A stretch of DNA of 64,000 bases from Heliocidaris tuberculata (lineage: Eukaryota > Echinodermata > Echinoidea > Camarodonta > Echinometridae), in contig CM046833.1 in the NCBI GenBank assembly GCA_025618425.1, positions 9,559,429 through 9,623,428 of the forward strand. Reading direction: 5' to 3'. Below, one piece after another: positions 32,884-43,287 of the stretch. Every line of letters starts with the position of its first letter. The stretch's first letter is position 1. The notes beneath the pieces were generated by a model. The model ran no database searches, was not told where the DNA came from, and worked only from the letters and a program-made list of their open reading frames with translations. Both the position numbers and the translations under genes were made by a program.

Positions 32884-34720
32884 ACACTACACGCCCACCC
32901 CCACACGCACATACACACACACACACACCCACCCACACACACAACACAATTACAATAAGGTTACCCGTTCACACTCATATTTACCTTTAGTTCTTCCCAT
33001 TTTTGTAGGTGTACTGACAACCTACCCGTTTTCGTAGCTAATTCCTTTTCTTCCCCTATAAAATCCGTAATTATTTTCTGTATCTTGATACTGGAAGGTA
33101 AATGACCTTCTGCCCTTGATTTAAAAATTGTATATTTTACCCAAATTATAATGCTATTCACACACTTAATTCTATTTGAGTTGCCCGATAATCCTAAAAA
33201 TATATCTCGCCACTTCATATCCCTTAATTCAACTAAATCAAAGTGTTCAATAGTAAAGTGCCATAACTCTTTGACCTTCCCACAATTGGAAAATAAGTGT
33301 AAGTAGGTTTCTTTGTCCTTTTTGCAAAATGAACAGAAATCGTCCTCAACAAAACCAAACTTCATTAGCTGTACTTTTGTGTATATGACTCCGTGTAATT
33401 GCATGAACTGAAATTCTCTCTGTTTTCTGATAAGTGTTGTGCATCTTGCTGTTATGAAAAGATCACTTATTTCTTTATCCGTTAAGTCAAATTTGCTACT
33501 ACAATCCTTTACTTGCAAGATATATGATATAAATCTTTGACAAAACAGTCATAAATTTTCTTTGATTTTGTAGCCTGAAACATTGTTATCTGACCAGAAA
33601 TATTTAGGTTCATATCAAAATCAAACAAATCAACTTGCTGAAATTTAACAGAGGGGATGGCGTTCTTCCAACTAGTGGGTATAACATGTGCAATTTCGAT
33701 AATCTGAAGCAATTGATTCGCGTTTAACCCAATATTTTGGAAATGGGCCACAGGTTTCAAATGACCATTATCAAAAATATGGTTTACATGGTATATGCCT
33801 TTATCAAATAAATCTATATCAAAAGTCATTTTACCTTTCATACATATATTTCTGTTATTAAATATTATAGGATTCACTTCATTTTCAGAGTATCTGAATT
33901 TTCCCATATCCTGCCAAGCCTTCAACATTTCTAAATAAAATGGAGGTATTTTCAGTGTTAATTTGGACGTATCGTAGTTACATAAAAACAAAAATCTCCC
34001 CCTACGGTTCGAAAACAGTGAGCAAAGTACAGTTTCCATCCAGCATTCTTTTCTCCATATAATAAATGTTTTAACCACATTATACGTTGTGTCTTCACAA
34101 AAAGTCTAAAATTCATCATTCTCAACCCCCCGTAAGCGTAGTCCTGATACATTACTTTCCTTTTTATACGGTCTTTTCCTGCCCATAAAAATTCAAAAGT
34201 TATTTTTTCCACCTCATTAAGCAACCACTGAGGGACTACTATAAGAGATGAGACATAGTTCAACCTTGACAGTGCATATGTTTTTAACAAGTGTATCTTA
34301 CCCATAAGTGTTAAATCCCTCTCTTTCCACCACCCTAATAGCCTCTTTATTTTACTAAGTATCTCTTTGTAATTCAAATCTTCTTTTATTCTAACATCTA
34401 CAGAAAAATGAATACCCAATATTTTAACTTGCTGAACTAGGTTTCCAAACAAAGGTATATGAGGTCTATCACTATCCTTGCCCATCCACAAAAAGTTTGT
34501 TTTTCCTTTATTGATTTTAAGACCGCTGACTTTCCTAAATTCTTCAAAAAGATATTGTAGCCTATTAATTGAATTCGTATCTTTCACGAAAAGGGAAATA
34601 TCATCTGCATACAAAATTTGTTTTATTTCATTTTTTTCAAATTGAACTCCCTTTACTGCATTATCTTTCCTTATTTCCAGAGCTAAAGTTTCGATAGCTA
34701 ATAAAAACAAGTATGGCGAC

Positions 34721-34722
<2 letters not shown>

Positions 34723-34771
<49 letters not shown>

Positions 34772-34952
34772 ACACAAATGCACACGCTGGTATCAATATG
34801 CCTTTAGCACTTCATTTATTTGATGTACGATAAAAGAGCAATGTAGATTAAATGCCTTGCTCAAGGGCATGAGTGCCGTGCCGGGGATCGAACGCCCGAT
34901 CCTCGCATCTCCAGTCAAGCGCCTTAAACCACTGGACCACGGCACCTCCACG
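34723..34952 (-). mobile_element. tRNA-derived SINE with 45-base poly(A), joined to LINE copy 2
   Basis: On the minus strand a 71-nt tRNA-like body (34874-34944) has a complementary 7-bp acceptor stem (TGCCGTG/CACGGCA), an A box (TGGTCCAGTGG) and a B box (GCGTTCGATCCCC). A conserved-looking tail (CCTTGAGCAAGGCATTTAAT...) follows, then 45 A residues (T run 34723-34767). The poly(A) is followed without a gap by the truncated LINE. It is not a tRNA gene: the 3' side carries the SINE tail and poly(A). Confidence 0.85.
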
Positions 34953-35096
34953 ACACACACACACACGCACACACACGCACACACACACACTTTCTCTCTG
35001 TCTCTAGCTCTCTGTCCTTGTCTCTCGCTCAATTTGTCCACCTTTTCTATATCTATACTATATTTCTGTTCATGTGTCGCTTCCTATCTCTCTCTT

Positions 35097-35127
<31 letters not shown>

Positions 35128-35430
35128 AACTTTTTTAATGCCTTTATCCTCCTTTCCTTTATTTCTCTTCTTTGTCTCTCCCTGTCCACCCTCTTCCATC
35201 TGTCTCTTGCTCTGTCTCTGTCTCTCTCTCTCCCCATCATCTCTATCAGCCTTTATCTCTCTATTTTATATTTTCTATTCTAATTTACCCTATGTTTCTA
35301 TTTGTCTATTCCACCTCTCTCTATTTCTCCCTCTCTATCTCTGTTTATCCTCTTGCTCTAACTAACATTGAATCTCTCCTTCCCCTTAGCTCCCCCTCTC
35401 TCCCCCTCTCTCTATGGAGATCTCTTCTTT
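34953..35430. repeat. CA and CT/TC microsatellite block
   Basis: (CA)n with CG interruptions (34953-34991), then TCTC- and TCTG-rich simple sequence with a second CA run (about 35114-35128). Ser/Leu-rich open frames here are artefacts. Confidence 0.85.
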
Positions 35431-35613
35431 GGAAATTACGTGAGAAATCTATGGGATTCCTCACGTAATAGCCAATGGGCCAATGTGCACGAGAAAATGC
35501 TTTATTTCCTTATCAGAGGGATGTCATTAGGCTTACCATATTGGTACACTTTCACAATATAAGTCCAAATTTATGCAAGGAAATCATAATTATAACTCTT
35601 TCAACACGTTTAA

Positions 35614-36246
35614 GTGAAAGTTAGCAGGCTATTATTATTTCTACTGTCAGGGAAAGATGAGGTGATCGTAAATGAAATTGAGAAACAAAACAGTAAAGTC
35701 ATAAGCAAAGTACAGAGAATGAAACTGAGAGTGAATGGTCCTTTGACCGACTGCTACGCAGGAGACAGAATGTTATTCATCACACCCCCCGTAAAACCCC
35801 TCCCGAGAGTCTTGAATATGGGATCTTTCAAAACTCGAATCTACCATGAGGGGCAAGACGAGGGCCCCACCCTATGCTCAAGATGTTTATCGCAGGCGCA
35901 CCATGCATCAACGTGCACAAAGGAGGTGGTGTGTAGAAAATGTTTGCGGTCTAGAGTATTCGAATGCATGCAACAATCCAGTAGCAATGGGAAACCAAGC
36001 ACGCGAGAAGCACAAACGTCTGACAGGTGTGATGACACCGAGCCACGAGCACAACGCGCACAGAAGACGCCCGACACGCCTACCACGATGGATTCCAATA
36101 CTGATGACACAGCACGCGATATGGCTTCTAAGCATATCCATAGCAACAGAGCAAAATGCGTAACAATAGGGGAGCATCAAAATCGCAAGCAAAGATTACG
36201 CAGTACATTCCAGCGGAACAACGGGAAAGCGATCGCGAAAATGTGA
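35614..36246 (+). pseudogene. LINE ORF1 remnant with Cys-His zinc knuckles
   Basis: A 210-codon frame contains CSRCLSQAHHASTCTKEVVCRKC, that is CCHC-type knuckles as in ORF1/Gag-like nucleic-acid-binding proteins of Tx1-type LINEs, then a Ser/Thr/Arg-rich tail. It lies just upstream of the endonuclease remnant on the same strand. It binds element RNA in active families; this copy is part of a decayed element and its start is uncertain. Confidence 0.6.
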
Positions 36247-37733
36247 CTGAGCGGGAATCAGCGAGTGATTCGAGGAAGGAAGTTGACATACTTGAAAAAG
36301 AGTACTCCGACTTGTCGGCTGAATCACCGATACTCCCAGCCGATGGCAAGAAGGCCGCAGCTTCTAAGCGTGAACAAAAAACCCCAAATAAAGCTGCTTA
36401 AAAAAAGATAGGCAGCATCCGTCGATACAGAAGCACAAGGAACGGAGTGTAAATGTTGTAAATAAATTATATAATTACGGCAGGAACTAAAAACAAATAC
36501 TGTAACTTCATTAGTTTGAACGTAAGAGGTCTGAGAAACAAAGAGAAGCGAGATGCCATCTTTTCGTGGAGTAAGCATAAAAAATCTGATATACTGCTAC
36601 TGCAAGAAACTTATTGGACAGATTATATTTTGAAAATCATATGAAACGAATGGAGAGGACAATGTGTTTATTTTGTATTGGCTCTAATCACTCTAGAGGC
36701 GTTGCTATTCTTTTATCAAATGATGCCAATCGTTTTTGAAAGTATCATAATACGGTCAAGAAGGTCCTATGATTATGATAAATGCGAAAATAAGCAATTG
36801 TAATGAATGTATTGTAAATATTTACGCACCTACGGAAAAGAAATATAGAGAAAGATTCTTTTTAAAACAATATCTGCATGGATACAGTCAAATAGACTTT
36901 CACATCATAATTTTTTCAATTATTTTAATTCCATTCTTTGTCCAAGCAAAGACGTGAAAAGAAACACGAATGCTTATTAAAGACTCTAATTAAACGTTTT
37001 GATTTATGTAATATATGGAGGTATAGGAATCCTAAAAAACAAGTTTAAATGGAGAAATATATTTTTAGATGTGGCATCTCCACTCGATATTGGTTAGTAA
37101 ATGATAACCTTAAATAAAAATATAATGACGTGTGATATAAGTCCATCGGTACTTTGTGACCACAATGCCGTCTTTTTAAAGGTATTGATGGGAAAGCTAT
37201 AGAGAAAGGTCCAGGATTTGGAAATTAAAGACGCACATCCTTAAAGATGACCTTTATAAAGATGAAATAAGACTTATCATTAAAAACACCGAAATAATGA
37301 TTCTTAGTTTTTGTGAAAGATGGGAACTTACAAAGATTACATGCCGTAAATTTATGCAAATATATTGTGTTGGAAAGAAAGGTAAAATTAATGAATTGAA
37401 GAGACGAAAGATTTGCGAATATAAGTGAGGAAGTGGATAACCAAAATTATATTGATGACGAGACTAAATAAGATTATGTAAGAATCAAATGTAAATTAGA
37501 AGACATGTACAAGAGAGAACGGAAAGGAGCAAGTATAAGATCTAGAGTCCAATGGTTGGGAGAGGGTGAAAGGAATACAAAATATTTCATGAGCTAAGAA
37601 AAGAAAAATGCTCGGAAAAAAACCTATTACGAAAAGAGTTGAGGTTCTAATGAGGTTGTTTTTTTTTTATTAAAAGTTATATACTAGAAAACATGTACAA
37701 AAAGAAGAGGCTGAAAGATATTTTGAATGTTCA

Positions 37734-38748
37734 TTGGTAAAGAGGTTAACTGAGAAAAAGAAAGAATTATGCGAAGCACTGTTAACTTATTCAGAATGTC
37801 GAAAAGCTACATTTGAGATGCGTAGAAATAAGACTCCGGGAGGAGACGGTCCCTCCATAGAGTTCTACCGGGAATTATGGAATGATATTGAGTTTATGCT
37901 TGTTAATGAATTAAATGAAAATTTTAGTAACAAGATTATGTCAAAAACTCAACGATTAAGAGTTATCACATTGATCCACACAAAAGGAGAGATGGAAGAT
38001 TTAAATAACTGGAGGCCAATAACGTTGTTCAATTATAATTACAAAATAATGGCTTTGGCCCTAGCAAATAAATAAAGTGATACCGAAAATTATACATGAA
38101 AATCAAGCTGGTTACACTTAGAACAGAATGAGTGGTTTTAATATTAGACTCACTCAAGATGTTTTTGAATACATTTAAAAGCAAAAGTTATAAGGTGCAC
38201 TAATGCTGATTGATTTTCGAAAAGCATGCGATACTGTAAAATTCGATTTTATTGAATATTGTTTGCTTAATTATAATTTTGTTGAAGATTACCGTTGCTG
38301 GATTAAATTGATATATGGAAAAGTAGAAAGTTCAATAAATATTAATGGATGGCGAACAAGAAATTTGAGATCGGTAAGAGGTATCAGACAAGGCTGCCCT
38401 CTATCGGCGATGTTGTTTATTTTAGTAGTAGATATTTTAGCAGATAGAATTAGAAAAAATGACAAAATTAAAGGTTTTCTATATGGAAACAACGATGATC
38501 GAAAGGAGTTGAAAATTTTGCAATATGCAGATGACACTTAGGTATTTTTCAGGGAAATGTCTTCTCTGAAATACATTTTGGAAGAACTAGATAAATTTAG
38601 AAATGTTGCCGGTCCAGTTATTAATAACGATAAAACCATATTGAAATGGTTAGGTTCAACAGAAGATCAGTGGAACTTCGAAGCTTTTGGTTTACACTGG
38701 ACAGATGGCTGTATCAAATATCTAGGAGTTTACATAGACACTAATTAA
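37734..38748 (+). pseudogene. LINE reverse transcriptase remnant
   Basis: Three successive frames, separated by stops near 38073, 38170 and 38539, carry the RT series: NKTPGGDGPSIEFYRELW, NWRPITLFNYNYKIM, LIDFRKACDTV, SVRGIRQGCPLSAMLF and QYADDT (catalytic YADD). A stop follows directly after YADDT. The usual F-E-K-A-F-D block reads FRKACD. The remnant continues as broken LINE sequence to about 39350. Confidence 0.75.
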
Positions 38749-39350
38749 GATTTAGTTGTGAAATTGAATTGGAAAACGAAACTACAAAAGATACAGAGGA
38801 TTTTAGACTTGATGGTATAACAAATATATTGTTCATGAAAACCAACCACTTTTCTACAGAGAGTGGTACTTAAGCAATATAATTTTCTTGAATTGTATTG
38901 AAGGTAAATTCAAATCTACGACAAAATTGATAAAAAATATTCAAAATGAAAAAAAAAGAAAGAAAAATTGAGAGCCCTCTTTGATTTTTCCAAACTAAAT
39001 AGTGCAATACAAAAAGTTTGGACAAATAATTTAAAGGAAACTAGTTTGTTAGAAACTCCAACAATAACAATTTGTCAAAAAGAAAAATAATATAAGTTTT
39101 GTTCCAGTAAAATGTTTTAGCATATTTAGCAAAATATGAAATAGCAAATGTTAGTCCACCATACAGGACAAACTTAAGTAATGATTATATAAATCGGAAA
39201 AATATCTTACAAAGAGATTTGAAGAATATAAAAGAAAATAAACTGAAACAGTTCAATTTCAAAATGCTGTATAACTTGATTCTTACCCCAAGGATGTTGT
39301 TTTTATGGCAACTTAGTAATTCCGATATATGTGAAACATGTAACTGTAGA

Positions 39351-40169
39351 CAACCGCGTAGCCAGGATATAAGGGGGGGGGGGGCGATTGTGAGCACGAT
39401 TGTGAAATTGGCGATGAGCACGCGAAATGTGCTCCCCACGGGGGGGGGGGGGGGGGTGCAGGGAGGGGGGAGGTTCCCCCCTCCCGCGAGAAGCGCGAAA
39501 ACTTGTACGTTTGAGCAAATTTGAGAGAAAGATAACGGCTCGTAGCAAACATTTATTTCGACGGAAAGTTAGTTCGACGCCATGACTGCTTTTCAATTAT
39601 TTGGACGCAATGCTGCACTGTATGTAACAGGGGTGGGTGCAGGGAGGGGGAAGTTTCCAGCTTTCCGCGCGAAGCGCGAAAACTTTGACGTTTGAGCAAA
39701 ATTGTGAAAAAGATAACGGCTCGTATAGCACTTTTTTAGGCTTTTTGTTCTCTCACTTCCCCTCCGCATTTTTGCTCTCGCTTTTTTTTTTTTTTTTTTT
39801 TTTTTTGGGGGGGGGGGGGGTTGGCGTTTTGGCGTTTGAGCAAATTTGAGAGAAAGATAACGGCTCCTAGCAAACATTTATTTCGACGGAAAGTTAGTTC
39901 GACGCCCTGACTGCTTTTCAATTATTTGGACGCAATATTGCACTGTATGTAACAGGGGTAGGTGCGGGAAGGGGGACGTTTCCCCCTTTCCGCGCAGAGC
40001 GCGAAAACTTTGACGTTTGAGCAAATTTGAGAGAAAGATAACGGCTCGTAGCACCTTTTTAGGCTTTTTTCTCTCACTCCCCCCGCTTTTTTGCTCTCGT
40101 TTTTTTTTTTTTTGGAGGGGAGGGGGCCGCCCCCATTGCCCCCACTCCTCCCCCCGGGCTACGCGCCTG
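39351..40169. mobile_element. 819-bp hAT-type non-autonomous element with internal repeats, inside the plus-strand LINE
   Basis: Ends CAACCGCGTAGCC and the complement of CAGGCGCGTAGCC, flanked by octamers ACTGTAGA (39343-39350) and ATTGTAGA (40170-40177) that differ at one position. The interior holds repeats of a block reading GAAGCGCGAAAACTTGACGT followed by TTTGAGCAAATTTGAGAGAAAGATAACGGC-like sequence near 39490, 39670, 39835 and 39995, so it grew by internal duplication. It splits the LINE's zinc-knuckle region. G and T runs explain its apparent open frames. Confidence 0.75.
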
Positions 40170-40260
40170 ATTGTAGAGAAGATCATTTTTTTTTTTAAAT
40201 GTGAAATGAACATTCCCTTTTTTTTGATAACTTATTCGACATGGTAAAAAATGTCTGTAA

Positions 40261-40954
40261 CGTAGACCTTAATTTTAACATTAATACTTTGCTGAAAAAT
40301 TACCCAGAAAGAAGTACTGATGATATTTTGACTATTGCCTTTTGGAGCATATAAAAATGTCGATTTTGAGAAACGAATAAAGAAAAGATGTAAGGAGGAA
40401 AATGTTGTGTTTTACTTTTTTGAAGGAACTTAAAATACGAATCGACAACAATACTGCCCTTGTAAAAAAAAAAATGAAAAAAAAAAATGTATAATTTACC
40501 TGAAATGTTGAAAATGTACTCGTAAAATGCTATATTGTTTTGTAACTTTTTGTTAAACGAAAATTGAATGTGAGATCTTTTGTTGCAATAAACAATAAAT
40601 AAAAAAAAGAAAAAAAATCTACGAGTTGAAAAACAAAAGGTGCTATATAGGAATCCGTATTTTTTAGTGCATATCTTTGTCACTTTTTTCACACTTTTTG
40701 ATGTTTTGAGGAATCCAGGTCAATCATGAATATATATAAAACGAAACTCTTTAAATTTATTCCTTCTATCAACATTACGTAGGAAAGCTATTTTCGTTTT
40801 GATGTGTAATTCAAGACCCATGCTAATATGGAATTTTAAAAATCCAAGGTGGCTGCCCAAACGGCCGATTTTGAACGCTATGGGACATGATTTGGCAATG
40901 AGAATATGAAATTCCGATAATATGACATTTCAGGCATAGCATAAAACTTGGTTT
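40261..40954. other. Intron 1 of gene A, no exon seen
   Basis: A/T-rich sequence with A runs (40466-40488, 40590-40616). The left part may be the 3' tail of the plus-strand LINE. Confidence 0.4.
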
Positions 40955-41036
40955 AACCCGTTGACTACTGAATTATCTTATTCCCGTAGGCTGAACACAG
41001 AGACCATCCGGTTCCCATAGGCAAAGGGTTAAAATG
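40955..41036. repeat. Short foldback repeat related to the interior of 14288-14602
   Basis: TTTAACCCGTTGACTACTGA... and ...CCATAGGCAAAGGGTTAAAA form terminal inverted repeats. The interior (GAACACAGAGACCATCCGGTTCCC) matches, inverted, the centre of the 14.3-kb element. Confidence 0.55.
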
Positions 41037-41090
41037 TGTTTGTATCCCTGGTACACGGGGACCCCCATTACCGACTAGACTATTAATTTG

Positions 41091-41195
41091 TTCTTACCAA
41101 GGGCAATCGACAAGACGTAGGTGGCAGAATCCAATTACCATTTTAATCGACCATCATATGACCAGGACCCAGGACACTAAAACGCCTTCATTATT
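41091..41195 (-). pseudogene. Decayed partial duplicate of gene A exon 1
   Basis: It repeats the sequence of exon 1 in order: CTTACCAAGGGCAATCGACAA, CCAATTACCATT, AATCGACCATCATATGACCAGGA, CACTAAAACGCCTTCA on the plus strand. Part of the exon is missing. It includes a copy of the splice donor. It lies about 110 bases downstream of the real exon in intron 1. Confidence 0.7.
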
Positions 41196-41303
41196 ACTGC
41201 ATTCGTGGTACATGTGACATGACTGTATTTATTTACTTTACAAATAATTACGGTGTATTAAGTAATTTTAGTAAAACTTCAGAGGATGTTTGTTCTTACT
41301 TAC

Positions 41304-41487
41304 CAAGAGCAATCGACAAGGCGTGGCAAAGTCCAATTACCATTCCAAACAACGACATCGAAATCTTCAAATCGACCATCATATCATTGACCAGGACACT
41401 AAACGCCTTCAGGATGCCAAGTTCCATCATCATAACCAGAAAAAGACCCAAGACCATGAGGCACCTGTGCACTCCCCATGTTGCCAT
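41304..41487 (-). CDS. Transporter gene A (SLC16/MCT-like), exon 1: start codon, TM1 and TM2
   Basis: The frame opens at ATG 41487 (an in-frame TGA lies 18 bases before it) and ends at donor CTTG|GTAAGT in phase 1. It reads MATWGVHRCLMVL, a hydrophobic TM1 (GLFLVMMMELGILKAFSVL), the acidic loop VNDMMVDLKIS, and TM2 (SLFGMVIGLCHALSIALG). The K-[SA]-F-x-V[LF] element after TM1 is typical of SLC16 proteins; the usual D-G-G before W-G is absent, so the N-terminus is short and atypical. Joined with exons 2-4, it gives 1419 coding bases (472 residues) and twelve predicted membrane segments, a normal family length. Intron 1 is 16.8 kb. Confidence 0.8.
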
Positions 41488-42270
41488 GTCTCTGTGCTTC
41501 CCGTATCACCAATTCAACCTACACCATCAAAACTACGTACTTTCGAAAAATAAACTCTAGGGCAATTTCAAAGCCCCATTGTACTGCGTATAGTATTCGC
41601 ACGCATATAAACAAACACACCAACACAGCATATACAATATTCACTAACCTGTATCAGTTATCACAACAGAGCAGCAAGGACCAAGAAATAAGCATGCAGA
41701 GAAGAAGAGTGTGTGTACAGTACAGAGACGTTGCATGTACGATGTCTCAAACTGGAATGCAAGCTCTGAAATCTGTTGTACGGATCGGTGTGTGCAATGA
41801 AGTGTGTCACTGGTGTGCACGTGCAGTGATGTGTGTGCCTCGGCCATCAGCAGACAAATAATTCATAATACATTTATACTACACATCCCCCCATCCTAAA
41901 AAACTCTGTGCATTTCTATAACTCGAATATAAAAAAAAAAAAATCCTCTAATTCAGCATAGCAGAACACATTTCTTATGCAAAGGTCTACAGAGATAGGC
42001 GCTAAGTAAAAACTTGCTTCAAATAAATATAAATTGATGCATGATTACAACAAAACATTTACAAACTTTAACTCTTCTGTTTGTTTGTTTGTTTCTTTTC
42101 TTTTCTTTTTTTTTTCTTTTTCTTCTTATCATCATTTTCCTCATTTTTTTTTCTTATTGTCAGTTTCCTCATTTTCTTTTTCTTTTTCATTTTCTTTTCA
42201 TTTATCTCTTTTGTTTTTGTTTTCCTTATTTTCTTTTTCTTTTGGTTTTATTTTCATATTTATGTCCTTG

Positions 42271-42316
<46 letters not shown>

Positions 42317-42764
42317 ATTATTTTTTTCTTTTCTTTTCTTCTCTTTTAACAAACACGACAAACAAAAGTTACAAATGCATATATTTAAATCTACGGACAT
42401 TTCTCTAATCAAATTCTCATATATAATACTTACCCTTTCTCTGCCACGCGGAATATATCCCTACACCTGTATACCTGTACCAACTATAAATAAAATAAAT
42501 ACTATTTAGGAACAAGCCATTATAACTGACAATTAAAAAACTCATCGCAACGACTTGTTGCTCTATTGTGTGAAATAATTGTTACATAATATCGTGGGTA
42601 ACCTCCCATGAAAATACATAAATAAATCCTAACGTCCTGTCATGATAAATACATAAATATATCGTACTTCCTTACTAGAAAAGGTAAATAACATTGCTAA
42701 AATGACAATAGTAAATAAGAAAACCGCTGGCTGAGAAAGGTAACCTATAATTGTACTGCCACGT
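41488..42764. other. Upstream region of gene A: no gene; T-rich and AT simple sequence
   Basis: Region between the gene A start and the 3' end of the Gypsy-like element. It contains T/TC-rich sequence with an (AT)n tract (42080-42340). Promoter and 5' untranslated exons of gene A may lie here, but no TATA box or initiator could be assigned. Confidence 0.4.
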
Positions 42765-43287
42765 TTATTTCAGGCAGTACAGTTTTCTGCCATTGGCCGC
42801 CGTCTCCTCAAACACAGATCTGAGAGAGGTACCTCGAATCTGAGCCACCACTTGCCCGACATCCCCCACGAATGTTTGATCGTGCCAATCTTGGCGAGGG
42901 CGAATAGGCAGATAGGGAGCATCAGTCTCAAGATGAAGGCGGTCATTAGGTATAGATTGAATTGCCAGGCGCTTAAGGTGAGCCTCAACTCCCCGATAAT
43001 AACTGACATTCCCAGTTATCCCGAAATAGACATGAGAAAACGCCGACTCGTCGACTATGTCCGGCGAACCCGTGAAACAATGGAGATCTATTCTTTGGGT
43101 GGCCGGGCACAGTCGACGGATGGTATCACGCGCCAACTTGTGCACTGAACGGGGAATTGGTTCTTCACCCTGTCTAGGGCCAGCGGAACCCCGCAGGTGG
43201 AGGACAAGGACCCTCCCAGTGGACAGTGCCAAAATCCGCTTAAAATCCCGAGCGCCGGATGAAACGATTCTCCATGCGGGTCACGGG
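42765..43287 (-). CDS. TatD-type deoxyribonuclease domain (C-terminal half) at the 3' end of the Gypsy-like element
   Basis: About 173 codons read in one frame to the stop at 42765. Visible TatD features in order: DFKRILALSTGRVLVLHLRG (family metal-ligand region, H-x-R), LHCFTGS (HCFTG motif with a metal-binding His), YFGITGNVSYY, and RLHLETDAPYLPIRP (the LETDAPY signature with the catalytic Asp), then a closing helix region ending NGRKLYCLK. TatD enzymes are TIM-barrel, metal-dependent DNases. The N-terminal HxH strand and the upstream Glu ligand region are missing: the frame runs into a stop near 43288 and the sequence before it belongs to the Gypsy pol connection. A partial barrel is unlikely to be active. 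The intact parent element probably carried a complete domain. Confidence 0.8.

Larger units (their letters stand above)
29570..34722 (-). mobile_element. Older 5'-truncated Tx1/L1-type LINE (copy 2), interrupted by copy 1
   Basis: The element runs from its 5' truncation at 34722 to a poly(A) tail (T run at 29570-29582 on the plus strand). It is interrupted by LINE copy 1 at 30087-32883. The RT part starts at SPYLFLLAIETL, just after the position of the conserved RQGDPLSP motif, and contains YADD (ILYADDISLFVKD). It continues into the C-terminal zinc-knuckle region (CSFCKKDKETYLHLFSNC). The coding sequence is broken into three frames (33958-34722, 33509-34078, 32961-33518), so it is dead. At its 5' end the LINE sequence passes directly into the poly(A) of a SINE. 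Confidence 0.85.
35560..40260 (+). mobile_element. Old, near-full-length plus-strand Tx1/L1-type LINE, interrupted by a hAT-type element
   Basis: Order on the plus strand: ORF1-like frame with zinc knuckles (35614-36246), endonuclease remnant (about 36490-36640, SLNVRGLRNKEKRDAIFSWS and LLLQETYW), RT fragments (37734-38075 and 38203-38748), then a C-terminal knuckle region cut at 39350 by an unrelated element and resuming at 40170. Stops and frameshifts are scattered throughout, so it is a fossil. It lies in gene A intron 1, opposite to the gene. Ends are approximate. Confidence 0.75.

Noticed and set aside
34874..34944. tRNA gene
   Set aside because: The tRNA-like body has A and B boxes and an acceptor stem but is followed by a SINE tail and a 45-base poly(A).
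34857..35468. Plus-strand frames with His/Thr and Ser/Leu runs
   Set aside because: Antisense of the SINE and translations of CA and CT microsatellites.
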